A DNA stretch of 58,403 nucleotides, from positions 1 through 58,403 of the forward strand of contig NZ_JAPFGA010000022.1 in assembly GCF_026241135.1 (NCBI RefSeq), given 5' to 3'. This DNA comes from Galbibacter kalidii (GTDB lineage Bacteria; Bacteroidota; Bacteroidia; Flavobacteriales; Flavobacteriaceae). A program made the translations under genes and the position numbers. Positions 1 through 8,081 of this stretch are shown one piece after another. The notes beneath the pieces were generated by a model. That model searched no databases, was not told the origin of the DNA, and saw only the letters and a program-made list of their open reading frames with translations. The first letter of the stretch is position 1; the number at the start of each line of letters is the position of its first letter.

Positions 1-37
1 TCTTTCTTCATACTGTGTAAAATTTAAAATTAATAAA

Positions 38-69
38 AAAATATCGGGGGTCATGACCCCCGATATTTT
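38..69. terminator. Perfect palindrome, probable bidirectional terminator
   Basis: The 16-base arms around the TCATGA centre are exact complements, with a GC core (CGGGGG/CCCCCG) and an A-run before and T-run after, so both strands would form a stem followed by U residues. A further pair, 12-21 and 73-82, is also complementary and could extend the structure with an unequal spacer. It probably ends a gene lying left of the window. Confidence 0.6.
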
Positions 70-85
70 CTATTTACACAGTTTA

Positions 86-275
86 TGAGATGCTACCCTA
101 AAAAGATTGTTTTTGTCAGTTCGAGCATTATCGAGATTCAAAATATATTTTGAATTGAAGATACCAAACGAAGTTTATCGAGAACTAAAGGACTTTTAAG
201 AATCAAGTAGGTTTCGACTGCGCTCAACCTGACATATCAAATTCATCAAGGGCATTTTAGACAGCCTCTATTTTA
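86..275. repeat. Nested palindromic repeat, copy A (degraded)
   Basis: The core runs from TGTCAGTTCGAGC at 114 to GCTCAACCTGACA ending at 234, and is the same sequence family as copies at 2462-2534, 5548-5603 and 3195-3263. Outside the core, TAAAAAGA on the left and TTTTAGACAGCCTC on the right match the outer arms of the intact copy at 3162-3292. The interior here is longer than in the other copies. Outer limits are approximate. Confidence 0.6.
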
Positions 276-395
276 TTCTTCATCACCTCCTTTAACTTTT
301 TTTAACAGCTTAAAACCATCCAATAGCACTTGTTTGAACGTATATATTACAAACAAGTGAAAATACCGCTTTAAGCGTCTATATATATTTCAATC

Positions 396-425
396 AACCC
401 TCATCAACTCGATGGGGGTTTTTGT
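396..425 (+). terminator. Rho-independent terminator-like hairpin
   Basis: AACCCTCATC and GATGGGGGTT form a 10-bp stem (one T-G pair) around the loop AACTC, followed by a T-rich run. No gene ending just upstream is visible, so it may serve a transcript that begins outside the window or a non-coding RNA. Confidence 0.55.
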
Positions 426-798
426 TTGGAATAAAAAATTTCTTAAAACTGATTATCCTCTGGGTAGAGGCATAGAGGTATTTCGCCAGCTTCATTTTGA
501 CCATAAGCGGTCAAAAACCGAAATTCTTTATTCTACCTCACCCAGAACTGCCGAAAATGACGGTTCTGATCCGCCAAAGGCGGAAGGGGTAAATAAAAGC
601 TCTAATATAAGCATGCGGGAAGTCGAGGATTAATTTTTCATCGGAAAATCAAAAAAATACACTTTTTAAAATATTGATTCTCATTATTTTAAAAATAAAA
701 TCAGATTTTTTTCAAAAAAAATTACTTTTTTAAAATCCAAAAGTAATTTCAATGCGTATATAAAGTAATCATTACATAGTAGTAGGTATTAGTTTAGG

Positions 799-836
799 GA
801 AAAAGCCCTTCGTTTTTATAACGAGGGGCTTTTTAT
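799..836 (+). terminator. Strong rho-independent terminator
   Basis: AAAAAGCCCTTCGTT pairs with AACGAGGGGCTTTTT and is followed by ATTT. It lies about 60 bases upstream of a lipoprotein gene, so it must end a transcript arriving from the left; no gene of that transcript is visible in the preceding 800 bases, which suggests a small RNA or a long 3' tail. Confidence 0.65.
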
Positions 837-848
837 TTGGTCGAATAT

Positions 849-881
849 TTTGCCCGTTTTTTCAAATTATAGTTACATTTA
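849..881 (+). promoter_or_regulatory. Candidate promoter for the lipoprotein gene
   Basis: TTTG at 849-852 is followed after 21 bases by TACATTTA at 874-881, one base off the Bacteroidota -7 element TAnnTTTG. The predicted transcription start is about 10 bases before the ATG. Confidence 0.4.
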
Positions 882-898
882 TATAAATTTTATTAAAA

Positions 899-1564
899 AT
901 GAAACAACTAACCCTACTATGTTTGCTATTTTTTCTAATTGTTGGTTGTAAAAAGAAAGATCAACCAAAGGATTTGAATCCGTTGGAAAAAATCGCTTAC
1001 GCACACGGCCTTGAACATTGGGATGATGTAGAGACCATCGAGTTTACTTTCAATGTCGATAGGGATACAGAGCATTTTGAAAGAAGTTGGTCATGGAAAC
1101 CGAAAGAAAATGAGGTTTCGCATATCGATGGCGATAAGGTTTTCACCTACAACCGAAGCAATATTTTAAGCGACAAAGAACTTGCAGCCGATAAGAATTT
1201 CATCAACGACATGCATTGGTTGGTTGCTCCCTATAAATTGGTATGGGACAGAGGGATAGAATATGAGGGGCCATTTATGGAAGAAGCGCCCGTTAGTAAG
1301 GATTCTCTACAAAGAATTACCATCACTTATGATGATCAAGGCGGTTATACCCCGGGTGATGCCTACGATTTTTATGTAGATGAAAACAACGAGGTTAAAG
1401 AGTGGATCTACCGCGAAGACAATACCACTGCCCAATGTATGATCACCACTTGGGAAGACTACAAAGAGATTGAAGGCCTAAAAATAGCGACCATGCACCA
1501 AAATGAAAATGGGGTTTTTAAACTCTATTTTACGAATATCAATGTGGTTACTACTGAGAAGTAA
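899..1564 (+). CDS. Predicted lipoprotein, DUF6503-like
   Basis: The 221-residue product starts with a short type II signal peptide ending in I-V-G-C, so Cys17 would be lipidated and the protein anchored in the envelope, probably the outer membrane. The mature part begins with a KKK-rich spacer and continues with an all-beta-looking pattern (AHGLEHWDDVETIEFTFN, then a Trp-rich strand) that resembles the flavobacterial DUF6503 lipoproteins, which I take to be related to LolA/LolB-like beta sheets. That family link is from memory of the pattern, not a search. The gene stands alone between a terminator and pirin, with its own candidate promoter. Function unknown; a lipid- or ligand-binding role is only a guess. 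Confidence 0.75.
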   Translation: MKQLTLLCLLFFLIVGCKKKDQPKDLNPLEKIAYAHGLEHWDDVETIEFTFNVDRDTEHFERSWSWKPKENEVSHIDGDKVFTYNRSNILSDKELAADKNFINDMHWLVAPYKLVWDRGIEYEGPFMEEAPVSKDSLQRITITYDDQGGYTPGDAYDFYVDENNEVKEWIYREDNTTAQCMITTWEDYKEIEGLKIATMHQNENGVFKLYFTNINVVTTEK

Positions 1565-1576
1565 TTTTCAATTTTC

Positions 1577-1603
1577 CTCTGCCTGCCTATGCCACCCAGG
1601 CAA
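1577..1603. repeat. Short GC-rich palindromic repeat (GCCTGCC type)
   Basis: GCCTGCC and CAGGCA arms with a short loop, in an otherwise AT-rich spacer. Related units occur at 4447-4472, 4511-4540 and 47074-47099. Confidence 0.5.
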
Positions 1604-1703
1604 GCTTACGTACAATCAATGTATCTATTTTGCGCCCTGTCACCCAACTGTAAGAACTCCCCCATATTTCCGTCTAAAGGAGCATTAAATAAAGATTTTA
1701 CAG

Positions 1704-2417
1704 ATGAAGACAACAATACATAAAGCAAATACCCGTGGACATGCCAATCACGGTTGGTTAAACACCTACCACTCTTTCAGTTTTGCTAATTATTACGATC
1801 CACAACGAATGAATTTTGGGATTTTACGTGTTTTAAACGATGATACCATTGCTGCCGGAATGGGTTTTGGCAAACACCCTCATGACAATATGGAGATTGT
1901 ATCCATTCCCCTTTCGGGAGATTTGGAGCATGAAGACAGCATGGGGAATAAAAAAGTGATCAAAGAAGGGGACGTACAGGCCATGACTGCCGGAACCGGA
2001 GTGGTACACAGTGAATACAACAAAAACAAAGATCAGGATGTAAAACTCCTACAGATATGGGTCTTGCCCAAAAAGAGAAATGTAACACCAAGTTATAGTC
2101 AGATCAGCATGAAATTGGAGGATCGGAAGAACAAATTGCAACAAATTGTTTCTCCAAATGACGATGAAGGGGTGACCATCAATCAAGATGCCTGGTTTAA
2201 TATCACTGAAATGGACTCCGGAAAAGAGTTGACCTACAAACTCCACAACAATCAAAACGGGGTGTATGCCTTTGTTTTGGAAGGCAATGTCACCATCAAT
2301 GATGAAAAACTGAACCAACGTGACGGCATCGGAATCTCTGAGGTAAACGCATTAAACATCAAAGCAGATTCAGCTACTAAAGTGCTTTTAATGGAAGTGC
2401 CTATGAGTTTGAATTAG
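1704..2417 (+). CDS. Pirin family protein (bicupin)
   Basis: This 237-residue cupin matches the short bacterial pirin/YhhW type. His58, His60, His102 and Glu104 (GFGKHPHDNMEI and GTGVVHSEYN) fit the four metal ligands of the N-terminal cupin; the C-terminal half is a second, metal-free cupin. YhhW-type pirins oxidise quercetin in vitro, but the physiological substrate is not known, so the name pirin family is safer than quercetin dioxygenase. The length is normal for the family. The gene is single and converges on the carbonic anhydrase gene, with a palindromic repeat filling the space between the two stop codons. Confidence 0.93.
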   Translation: MKTTIHKANTRGHANHGWLNTYHSFSFANYYDPQRMNFGILRVLNDDTIAAGMGFGKHPHDNMEIVSIPLSGDLEHEDSMGNKKVIKEGDVQAMTAGTGVVHSEYNKNKDQDVKLLQIWVLPKKRNVTPSYSQISMKLEDRKNKLQQIVSPNDDEGVTINQDAWFNITEMDSGKELTYKLHNNQNGVYAFVLEGNVTINDEKLNQRDGIGISEVNALNIKADSATKVLLMEVPMSLN

Positions 2418-2442
2418 GGAAATAGGTTATAGACAGGGAGTT

Positions 2443-2561
2443 GTTTAAAAAGATTGAATACTGTCAATTCGAGCGCAGTCGAGAACTAAAGAGTTTATAG
2501 GAATCAATAGGTTTCGACTGCGCTCAACCTGACAAAGCCTAACTCTCATTACTTTTTAAAC
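2443..2561. repeat. Nested palindromic repeat, copy B
   Basis: Outer arms GTTTAAAAAG (2443-2452) and CTTTTTAAAC (2552-2561) are perfect complements. The inner core (2462-2534) has TGTCAATTCGAGCGCAGTCG facing CGACTGCGCTCAACCTGACA. The right arm runs over the stop codon of the carbonic anhydrase gene. It lies exactly between convergent genes, where it could act as a bidirectional terminator. Confidence 0.7.
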
Positions 2562-3095
2562 ATCATTTTTTATTTCACCCCCTCCTTCCCTAAACCACGA
2601 AGCATAAGTAATGTAATTGTTCGCAATACGTTCTATTTCATTTTTACTGAGGTCTTCACTGATGTTTTTGATCTTTTTTGCGGGCACTCCGGCATAGATG
2701 CTTCCGGATTCAACCCTTGTGTTCTGGGGAACCACTGCCCCAGCGGCAATAATGGAATTACTTTCCACTACACAATTGTCCATCACTATGCTTCCCATAC
2801 CTATCAACACATTATCGTGGATCGTACATCCGTGTACAATGGCATTATGCCCTATAGAAACATTGTTTCCAATATTGGTGGGATGCTTTTTATAGGTGCA
2901 ATGAATAACCGCTCCATCTTGTATATTAACCTTATCCCCCATCTTTATGTAGTGAACATCACCTCGCACCACTGTGTTGAACCAAATACTGCAATCATCC
3001 CCCATTTGCACATCGCCCACTACGGTAGCGTTTTCAGCAATAAAAACACGCTCGCCAAAAACCGGTTTCTTGCCATTTACCTCTTTTATGATCAT
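2556..3095 (-). CDS. Gamma-class carbonic anhydrase-like protein
   Basis: The 179-residue product is a left-handed beta-helix protein built from hexapeptide repeats, of the YrdA/PaaY/CamH group. His65, His83 and His88 have the spacing of the three zinc ligands of gamma-carbonic anhydrase; Arg44, Asp46 and Gln59 also match conserved active-site positions. The acidic loop carrying the proton-shuttle glutamates of the archaeal Cam enzyme is absent, as in CamH forms, so CO2 hydration is plausible but not certain. It would act in the cytoplasm as a trimer with metal bound between subunits. The gene is single, convergent with pirin, and a nested palindrome lies upstream. Confidence 0.9.
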   Translation of the reverse strand: MIIKEVNGKKPVFGERVFIAENATVVGDVQMGDDCSIWFNTVVRGDVHYIKMGDKVNIQDGAVIHCTYKKHPTNIGNNVSIGHNAIVHGCTIHDNVLIGMGSIVMDNCVVESNSIIAAGAVVPQNTRVESGSIYAGVPAKKIKNISEDLSKNEIERIANNYITYASWFREGGGEIKNDV

Positions 3096-3161
3096 TTGTT
3101 GTTTAACTTTTATTAGTAATGCAAATTAAGGGTTAAAAATAAGCCTTACGAATAGTAAGGT

Positions 3162-3292
3162 GAGGATGTCTAAAAAGACTGTTTCTACACAAATTGTCAG
3201 TCTGAGCCTGTCGAAGACAATTTTATTTCCATCACATTACACTTCGACAGGCTCAGTGTGACAAAGGTTTCTAAGTCTTTTTAGACATCCTC
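3162..3292. repeat. Nested palindromic repeat, copy D (most intact)
   Basis: The outer arms at 3162-3180 and 3274-3292 (GAGGATGTCTAAAAAGACT and its complement) are perfect over 19 bases. The inner core at 3195-3263 pairs TGTCAGTCTGAGCCTGTCGAAG with CTTCGACAGGCTCAGTGTGACA almost perfectly. The element occupies most of the spacer between the carbonic anhydrase start and the 3' end of the PorP gene. Confidence 0.75.
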
Positions 3293-3316
3293 TACGCATT
3301 TGTTATTGTATTTTCT

Positions 3317-4324
3317 TTAGTAATTCACCGCCGGACATTTACAGTCATAACCTTGGTCTCGCTGTAAGAAATCGAAACCAATGGTAATTTGATGGAACCC
3401 GCCGTTGTCAAAACGAACATCTCCCCTTTGGTAGGAATAGTTATATGAAAACATAAATTTATTGAGGTTCACGCCTACAATCGGGGTAATCAGTTGTAAT
3501 TTTTGTTCTCTTGTTCCGCTTGTTGTGTCATATTCAGCTCCATCAAAACTTCTTCTGTAGGATAAGCCTCCCCAGATAGTGCCAAAATCCATTTCCCTGT
3601 ACACTTTTGCATTTACGTCGATAGACGACTCTTGGCTATATTCGGCATACTGAAACAGAAATGAAGGTTCGAGCTGCCACTCCGATTTTCCAAAAACATA
3701 ACCGGCAGAGAACAAATAACGTCTTAAATTATCAATTTCTTCAACAGAATACAAATCCCGACCACTTCCTATCAAGTTCTTGATGGTGAAATGTGTATAA
3801 AACTCCAAAAAATTGTAGGACATCCCCAGATCCACATTAAAGTAGCTTGAGTTGGTTGCAGTGCCTGAAACTACCGGATCGGGTATGGTAGAAGCAAATT
3901 CTGATTCGTCCAGGCTGCTTTGAAGAAACCCTGCACTAAGTCCGAAGGACAATTGATTGGGTCCGTCACGAAATTCAGACAAGGTTAGATGATGGGCATA
4001 GGTGAGTTTCATTCCGGTTTGTGAGTGGTAACCGTTCTCATCATTAAAAACAATGGCTCCTATACCGCTCTTCCCTCCCACTCTTACATGGGCATTCAAA
4101 GTTTGCAAGGCCGGTGCTTTTTCAACATCAAACCATTGTTTACGGGCTGTAAGCCTGACTTTTCCTCCTTGACCTACACCTGCCATCGCAGGGTGGATGA
4201 GATAATAATTATCTGATAAATAATCAAAATAAACAGGTATTCCTTCCTGACCGGAACCTTTAAAAACAAGAAAAAACACAAACATGGTTAAGGCTTTCTT
4301 CAAAACAGCCGCAATTTCATTCAT
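3317..4324 (-). CDS. PorP/SprF-like outer-membrane protein (type IX secretion associated)
   Basis: The protein has a signal peptide and then the family's opening pattern (PVYFDYLSDNYYLIHPAMAG, then the motif RKQWF), followed by alternating beta strands typical of a small outer-membrane barrel. PorP/SprF proteins work with the type IX secretion system, and SprF-type members are usually encoded beside a large secreted adhesin; here no adhesin is adjacent, so this is an orphan copy. I chose the start at 4324 rather than 4342 because a perfect -7 box (TATATTTG on this strand) sits at 4345-4352 and would place transcription start close to the first Met. The resulting N-terminus (MNEIAAVLKKALTMFVFF) is a good signal peptide. 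Confidence 0.85.
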   Translation of the reverse strand: MNEIAAVLKKALTMFVFFLVFKGSGQEGIPVYFDYLSDNYYLIHPAMAGVGQGGKVRLTARKQWFDVEKAPALQTLNAHVRVGGKSGIGAIVFNDENGYHSQTGMKLTYAHHLTLSEFRDGPNQLSFGLSAGFLQSSLDESEFASTIPDPVVSGTATNSSYFNVDLGMSYNFLEFYTHFTIKNLIGSGRDLYSVEEIDNLRRYLFSAGYVFGKSEWQLEPSFLFQYAEYSQESSIDVNAKVYREMDFGTIWGGLSYRRSFDGAEYDTTSGTREQKLQLITPIVGVNLNKFMFSYNYSYQRGDVRFDNGGFHQITIGFDFLQRDQGYDCKCPAVNY

Positions 4325-4344
4325 AGTAATGACAGGTTTCATGC

Positions 4345-4352
4345 CAAATATA
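4345..4352 (-). promoter_or_regulatory. Candidate -7 element for the PorP/SprF gene
   Basis: TATATTTG on the minus strand matches TAnnTTTG. No TTG is seen at a proper -33 distance, so this rests on one element. It implies the inner Met start. Confidence 0.35.
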
Positions 4353-4374
4353 TTAAAGATCGCTTAGGTTTTTG

Positions 4375-4382
4375 TAATTTTG
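4375..4382 (+). promoter_or_regulatory. Candidate -7 element for the Nfu-type gene
   Basis: TAATTTTG matches TAnnTTTG on the plus strand, pointing at the NifU-like gene. The leader would be about 200 bases and carry the short GC-rich palindromes. It forms a divergent pair with the PorP element. Confidence 0.35.
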
Positions 4383-4446
4383 CACTAAATTCGATGAAAT
4401 GTCGAGTATATAATTTATTTGCATTTCAATCAAATGCCTCGGGGAA

Positions 4447-4581
4447 AGCCTGTCTACCAACAAAGGCAGGTCCACAAGGCGTTAAAAACGAATAAATCTT
4501 AATTCATTTCTATGCCTGCCTACCGGATGGACAGGCAGAGTCCCGACGGTTCGGGAGGGAATAAAACCCACTTAGTGGGAT
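4447..4581. repeat. Cluster of short GC-rich palindromes in the Nfu leader
   Basis: Four small inverted repeats follow each other: GCCTGTC/GGCAGG (4447-4472), GCCTGCCT/GGACAGGC (4511-4540), TCCCGA-CGGT-TCGGGA (about 4541-4556) and CCCAC-TTA-GTGGG (4567-4579). The last one recurs after the dodecin gene at 8284-8295. They all precede the start codon at 4593. Confidence 0.5.
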
Positions 4582-4592
4582 AAAAAAAATAT

Positions 4593-5507
4593 ATGGAACC
4601 TTTCAAAATAAAAATACAGCCTACAAACAGGCCTTCAATCATAAAATTTGAAGCCAACAAGTTCTTGACCCGCAAGCAGAATTACGAATTCAAAAATGTG
4701 GATGAAGCCAAGGACTCTCCCCTAGCCAAACAATTGTTTTATCTACCGTTTACCAAAACGGTATATATCTCTGGCAATTTTGTAGCTGTAGAACGCTATG
4801 ATATTGTGGAGTGGGCCGATGTACAGGACGAAGTAGCCGAACAAATAGAGAATTATTTGAATTCGGGCGAGCCTGTGATTCTTGATAGCGAAACAACGCC
4901 GTCTAAAATACCGGTAACTGTTTATGCTGAAAGTACGCCCAACCCGGCTGCCATGAAATTCGTTTCCAACAAGAAATTGGTCTTATCGGCATATGAATTT
5001 AAAAATATTGAAGATGCCAAAGATTCTCCAATAGCAACTGGTCTTTTCCATTTTCCGTTTGTAAAAGAAGTTTTTATTGACGAGAATTACATTTCCATTT
5101 TAAAATATGATGTGGCCGAATGGGACGATATCGTGCTTGAACTCAGGGAATACATTAGAAAACATATCGAGGAAGGGAAAGAAATTGTTTCCGACGCGGC
5201 AAAATCCATTCAGGAAACCGCTGCAAGCAATTCAGCAGACAACACAGTTGATATGGAGAACTTGGATGATATTTCCAAGGAAATCATCAATATCCTCGAA
5301 GAATATGTAAAACCGGCTGTGGCCAGTGATGGTGGGAATATCATGTTCCAGTCGTATGACGAAAGCAACAAAATCGTAAACGTTATCCTTCAAGGAGCTT
5401 GTAGTGGTTGTCCGTCATCGACCTTTACCTTGAAAAACGGTATTGAAAACATGCTGAAAAGTATGCTACACGATAAGGTAAATGAGGTTGTGGCTATTAA
5501 TGGTTGA
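4593..5507 (+). CDS. Nfu-type Fe-S cluster carrier with two N-terminal domains
   Basis: The 304-residue product has two copies of the Nfu N-terminal domain (about residues 3-92 and 107-198, each with the signature DAKDSP and an FPF/LPF motif) and a C-terminal NifU domain (about 225-304) with Cys270-x-x-Cys273 in GACSGCPSS. The CxxC pair binds a 4Fe-4S cluster between two subunits for delivery to apo-enzymes. The duplicated N-domain is common in Bacteroidota homologues, as far as I recall. It is a lone gene, convergent with the phosphate permease. The likely clients in this window are QueG and MutY, but that is inference. Confidence 0.93.
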   Translation: MEPFKIKIQPTNRPSIIKFEANKFLTRKQNYEFKNVDEAKDSPLAKQLFYLPFTKTVYISGNFVAVERYDIVEWADVQDEVAEQIENYLNSGEPVILDSETTPSKIPVTVYAESTPNPAAMKFVSNKKLVLSAYEFKNIEDAKDSPIATGLFHFPFVKEVFIDENYISILKYDVAEWDDIVLELREYIRKHIEEGKEIVSDAAKSIQETAASNSADNTVDMENLDDISKEIINILEEYVKPAVASDGGNIMFQSYDESNKIVNVILQGACSGCPSSTFTLKNGIENMLKSMLHDKVNEVVAING

Positions 5508-5535
5508 TGGAAATAAAACAATTTATAGTTAAAAA

Positions 5536-5640
5536 AGTTGTTGTTAGTGTCAGTTCGAGCGCAATCGAGAACTAAATAGGTTTCGACTGCGCTCAACCTG
5601 ACAGTATTCACGATATCAAGCTTACTTTTTAATCTTTTTA
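5536..5640. repeat. Nested palindromic repeat, copy C
   Basis: The core at 5548-5603 pairs TGTCAGTTCGAGCGCAATCGA with TCGACTGCGCTCAACCTGACA. Outer AT arms (GTTAAAAAAGT and ACTTTTTAA) are imperfect, and the right one overlaps the last codons of the phosphate permease gene. Like copy B it fills a convergent gene junction. Outer limits are approximate. Confidence 0.65.
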
Positions 5641-7889
5641 AAATCGTCGTGAAACTCTTTAAAGAGTGTCAGCAAGTTGATGGTTGCAGTGATCAGGTCT
5701 TTGGTTTCCAATAGCAAACTGAAGTATAGTTTTGTATTCTTCGGACTCGTCTCTGAACTTCTGATCCTGTCAATTTGCTTTTGGATAAGTCCGGAAACAT
5801 AATCCAACAGTTCTTTTTTCTCTTCAATGATCCCCGCTATATGTTCGAAGGAGTCATTGTCAAAATCAACTTTGATCTTATCAAAAAGTGTTTGCAGTTT
5901 TTCGTCAATTCGCTTTAGATCACGGATCTGGTTAAATTTCAGGTTCTTATGGTTGTTGTTGACATGAGCGTAACTGTTCTTACTGATATAACCGATGGAT
6001 TGTACCATATCCTGCAAATAATCCAAGATCAGAATATAAAACTTACTGGCCTCTACGGAATTTTCATCCAGCGATTTTATAAAATAGAAGATATCACTTT
6101 TCAGGGTGTCAACTTCATTTTCAAGCTTTTTGAGCTGTTTTTTGGATTTCTTAAGCTTATTGAGATCTTGCAGTCCGAGGTTGTCAATAACATCAGAATA
6201 AATACGGTTGATACGATTAATTACCTGTGATATATTGTCTGAACTCTCACTGATAATCTCATTGATCGTAATTAGGGAAGTCCGATCGATTTTTTTAATG
6301 GCACTTCGCTCTTTTTCAGCTTTTCTATAAGCTACAAAGCTTCTTGTCAAAAGTAAAACGGCAACGATAAGCAAGACCACCAAGGCTGCCCCTCTTCCAA
6401 AGTAAATAACCGTAGCAAATAATGAAGCGGCTATAAAGGCCACAATAGCTGTAACAAACCATCCACCAATAACATTAAAAACACCTGCTACCCTGTACAC
6501 AGCACTTTCCCTGCCCCAGGCTTTATCAGACAATGATGTTCCCATAGCCACCATAAAGGAAACATAGGTGGTAGAAAGTGGTAACTTTAAAGAAGTCGCG
6601 ATGGAAATCAGTATACTGGCAACCATCAGGTTTACTGAGGCCCTGACCATATCGAAGGCCGGCTCCTCATCAATGTTTTTTACCTTTTTTTCTATCGGTT
6701 GTGTGAACCGTTTGTCTATTTCGCTTTTTACTTTTTTCGGTAGGATGATATCCAATGCAGAATTCATATTCACTGAAGCCCTGACAATCAATCGCGATAA
6801 GAAATTCGGTTCAAATTTTTCAGACCCTTCCCCACTTCGTGCTAAATTGATCTCTGTGTACATCACCGAGCGTGCTTTTTTAGACAACCACAGGGTAATA
6901 ACCATTACCAAACCTGCTGCGACAAGCATATAAGTTGGGGTTTGCACCTTACCGGAAAGACTCTCCATGGTAAATTCAGTAGGTAATACCCCACTGGCTT
7001 CGTATGCCCCTTGCCATAATTCGAATGATTGATAGGCTGCAATAGGTACTCCGATGAAGTTGACAAGGTCGTTTCCGGCAAAAGCAAGGGCTAAAGCGAA
7101 TGTACCAATCAGAATAATAACTTTAAGAAGGTTGACCTTGGTAAAACTGATAATCGCTTGTGAAACTGCGGTAAAAAAGACCAAACACGCCACTACGATC
7201 AATATTCTGTTCTGATCTACAAATTGTAAAAAAGATTCCGGAATAAAACCGACTCCTTTTATTCCTTTGATCAATATAAAATAGATAATTGATGTGATGG
7301 CTATCCCTCCAAATATCCCTCCGACATATTGAATACGCTTTTGATAATGAAAAGAAAAAACAAAGCGGGAGATCCACTGCACGATAGCACCCACCGTAAA
7401 AGAAATCACTACGGACAGTAATATGCCCGAAATGATCATCATTGCTTTATCTCCGTTGATATAGGTTGAAAGTTCACCAAGAGGACTATCGGTATTGAAG
7501 ATTTTTATCAAAGAGATGGCGACAGAAGCCCCCAACAATTCAAAAACAATGGAAACAGTGGTCGAGGTGGGCAAGGCCAAAGAGTTGAACAGATCCAGTA
7601 ATAAAATATCAGTGATCATGACGGCCATAAAGATGATCATGATCTCGTCGAAATAGAATTGTCCCGGATTAAAAATCCCCTTTCTGGCAACCTCCATTAG
7701 CCCGGAGGAAAACACTGCCCCAACAGCCACTCCAATACTCGCAACAATAAGTATGGTTTTTAAAGAAGCTGCTTTAGAACCTACAGCAGAATTTAGGAAA
7801 TTTACCGCATCATTACTTACACCAACCGTTAAATCTGTTATAGCCAACGCAAAAAGGGCTATCAACATAAAAATATAAAACTGCTCCAT
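5622..7889 (-). CDS. PiT family inorganic phosphate transporter with PhoU-like C-terminal region
   Basis: Two PHO4 halves are recognisable: the first signature reads GVSNDAVNF and the second FAGNDLVNF, each with the Asn-Asp pair of phosphate:cation symporters. About a dozen hydrophobic segments occupy the first 540 residues. The last 200 or so are helical and charged, like PhoU, and probably form a cytoplasmic regulatory tail. I begin at the second Met (MEQFYIFMLIALFALAI), because the first 11 codons of the longer frame to 7922 look like leader and contain an unlikely CCQ segment. The length of about 755 residues is usual for Bacteroidota members of this group. The gene is monocistronic. Confidence 0.9.
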   Translation of the reverse strand: MEQFYIFMLIALFALAITDLTVGVSNDAVNFLNSAVGSKAASLKTILIVASIGVAVGAVFSSGLMEVARKGIFNPGQFYFDEIMIIFMAVMITDILLLDLFNSLALPTSTTVSIVFELLGASVAISLIKIFNTDSPLGELSTYINGDKAMMIISGILLSVVISFTVGAIVQWISRFVFSFHYQKRIQYVGGIFGGIAITSIIYFILIKGIKGVGFIPESFLQFVDQNRILIVVACLVFFTAVSQAIISFTKVNLLKVIILIGTFALALAFAGNDLVNFIGVPIAAYQSFELWQGAYEASGVLPTEFTMESLSGKVQTPTYMLVAAGLVMVITLWLSKKARSVMYTEINLARSGEGSEKFEPNFLSRLIVRASVNMNSALDIILPKKVKSEIDKRFTQPIEKKVKNIDEEPAFDMVRASVNLMVASILISIATSLKLPLSTTYVSFMVAMGTSLSDKAWGRESAVYRVAGVFNVIGGWFVTAIVAFIAASLFATVIYFGRGAALVVLLIVAVLLLTRSFVAYRKAEKERSAIKKIDRTSLITINEIISESSDNISQVINRINRIYSDVIDNLGLQDLNKLKKSKKQLKKLENEVDTLKSDIFYFIKSLDENSVEASKFYILILDYLQDMVQSIGYISKNSYAHVNNNHKNLKFNQIRDLKRIDEKLQTLFDKIKVDFDNDSFEHIAGIIEEKKELLDYVSGLIQKQIDRIRSSETSPKNTKLYFSLLLETKDLITATINLLTLFKEFHDDFKKIKK

Positions 7890-8081
7890 TTGTGAATTTA
7901 ACTGACAGCAAAAATCCTTCAAGTAATTAAAACCTGAGTTAATTTAAGGTTACCAAAATATTACATTGAAATTAATAACCCTTTCTTAACCTTACTGTTA
8001 TGCGTTCAAAATTTTCAATTATGAAAAAAATAAACTATCTTGTATGTATCAATATTATACTAATCATTTAAATTTAATTTT

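Larger units (their letters stand above)
1..898. other. Gene-free stretch with several hairpins
   Basis: No convincing protein gene is seen here. The stretch holds a perfect 32-bp palindrome near its left edge, a degraded copy of the nested palindromic repeat found three more times in the next 5 kb, two terminator-like stem-loops, and several smaller inverted repeats: 327-335 with 351-359 (9 bp, perfect) and 721-729 with 739-747 (9 bp, perfect). A 73-codon open frame at 412-633 starts inside a terminator stem and has no recognisable protein character. The AT-rich part from about 640 to 835 ends in a strong hairpin and could be a small transcript, but that is inference only. Confidence 0.6.

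Noticed and set aside
412-633. 73-codon open frame beginning inside a terminator stem
   Set aside because: No recognisable domain, starts within a hairpin and covers further small inverted repeats (CCGCC/GGCGG); composition fits a chance frame in intergenic DNA.
660-720. Fur-box-like motif GATTCTCATTATTTT
   Set aside because: Only a half match to the 19-bp palindrome and no iron gene beside it.
2698-3116. Two plus-strand frames opposite the carbonic anhydrase gene
   Set aside because: They mirror a strongly supported hexapeptide-repeat gene on the other strand.
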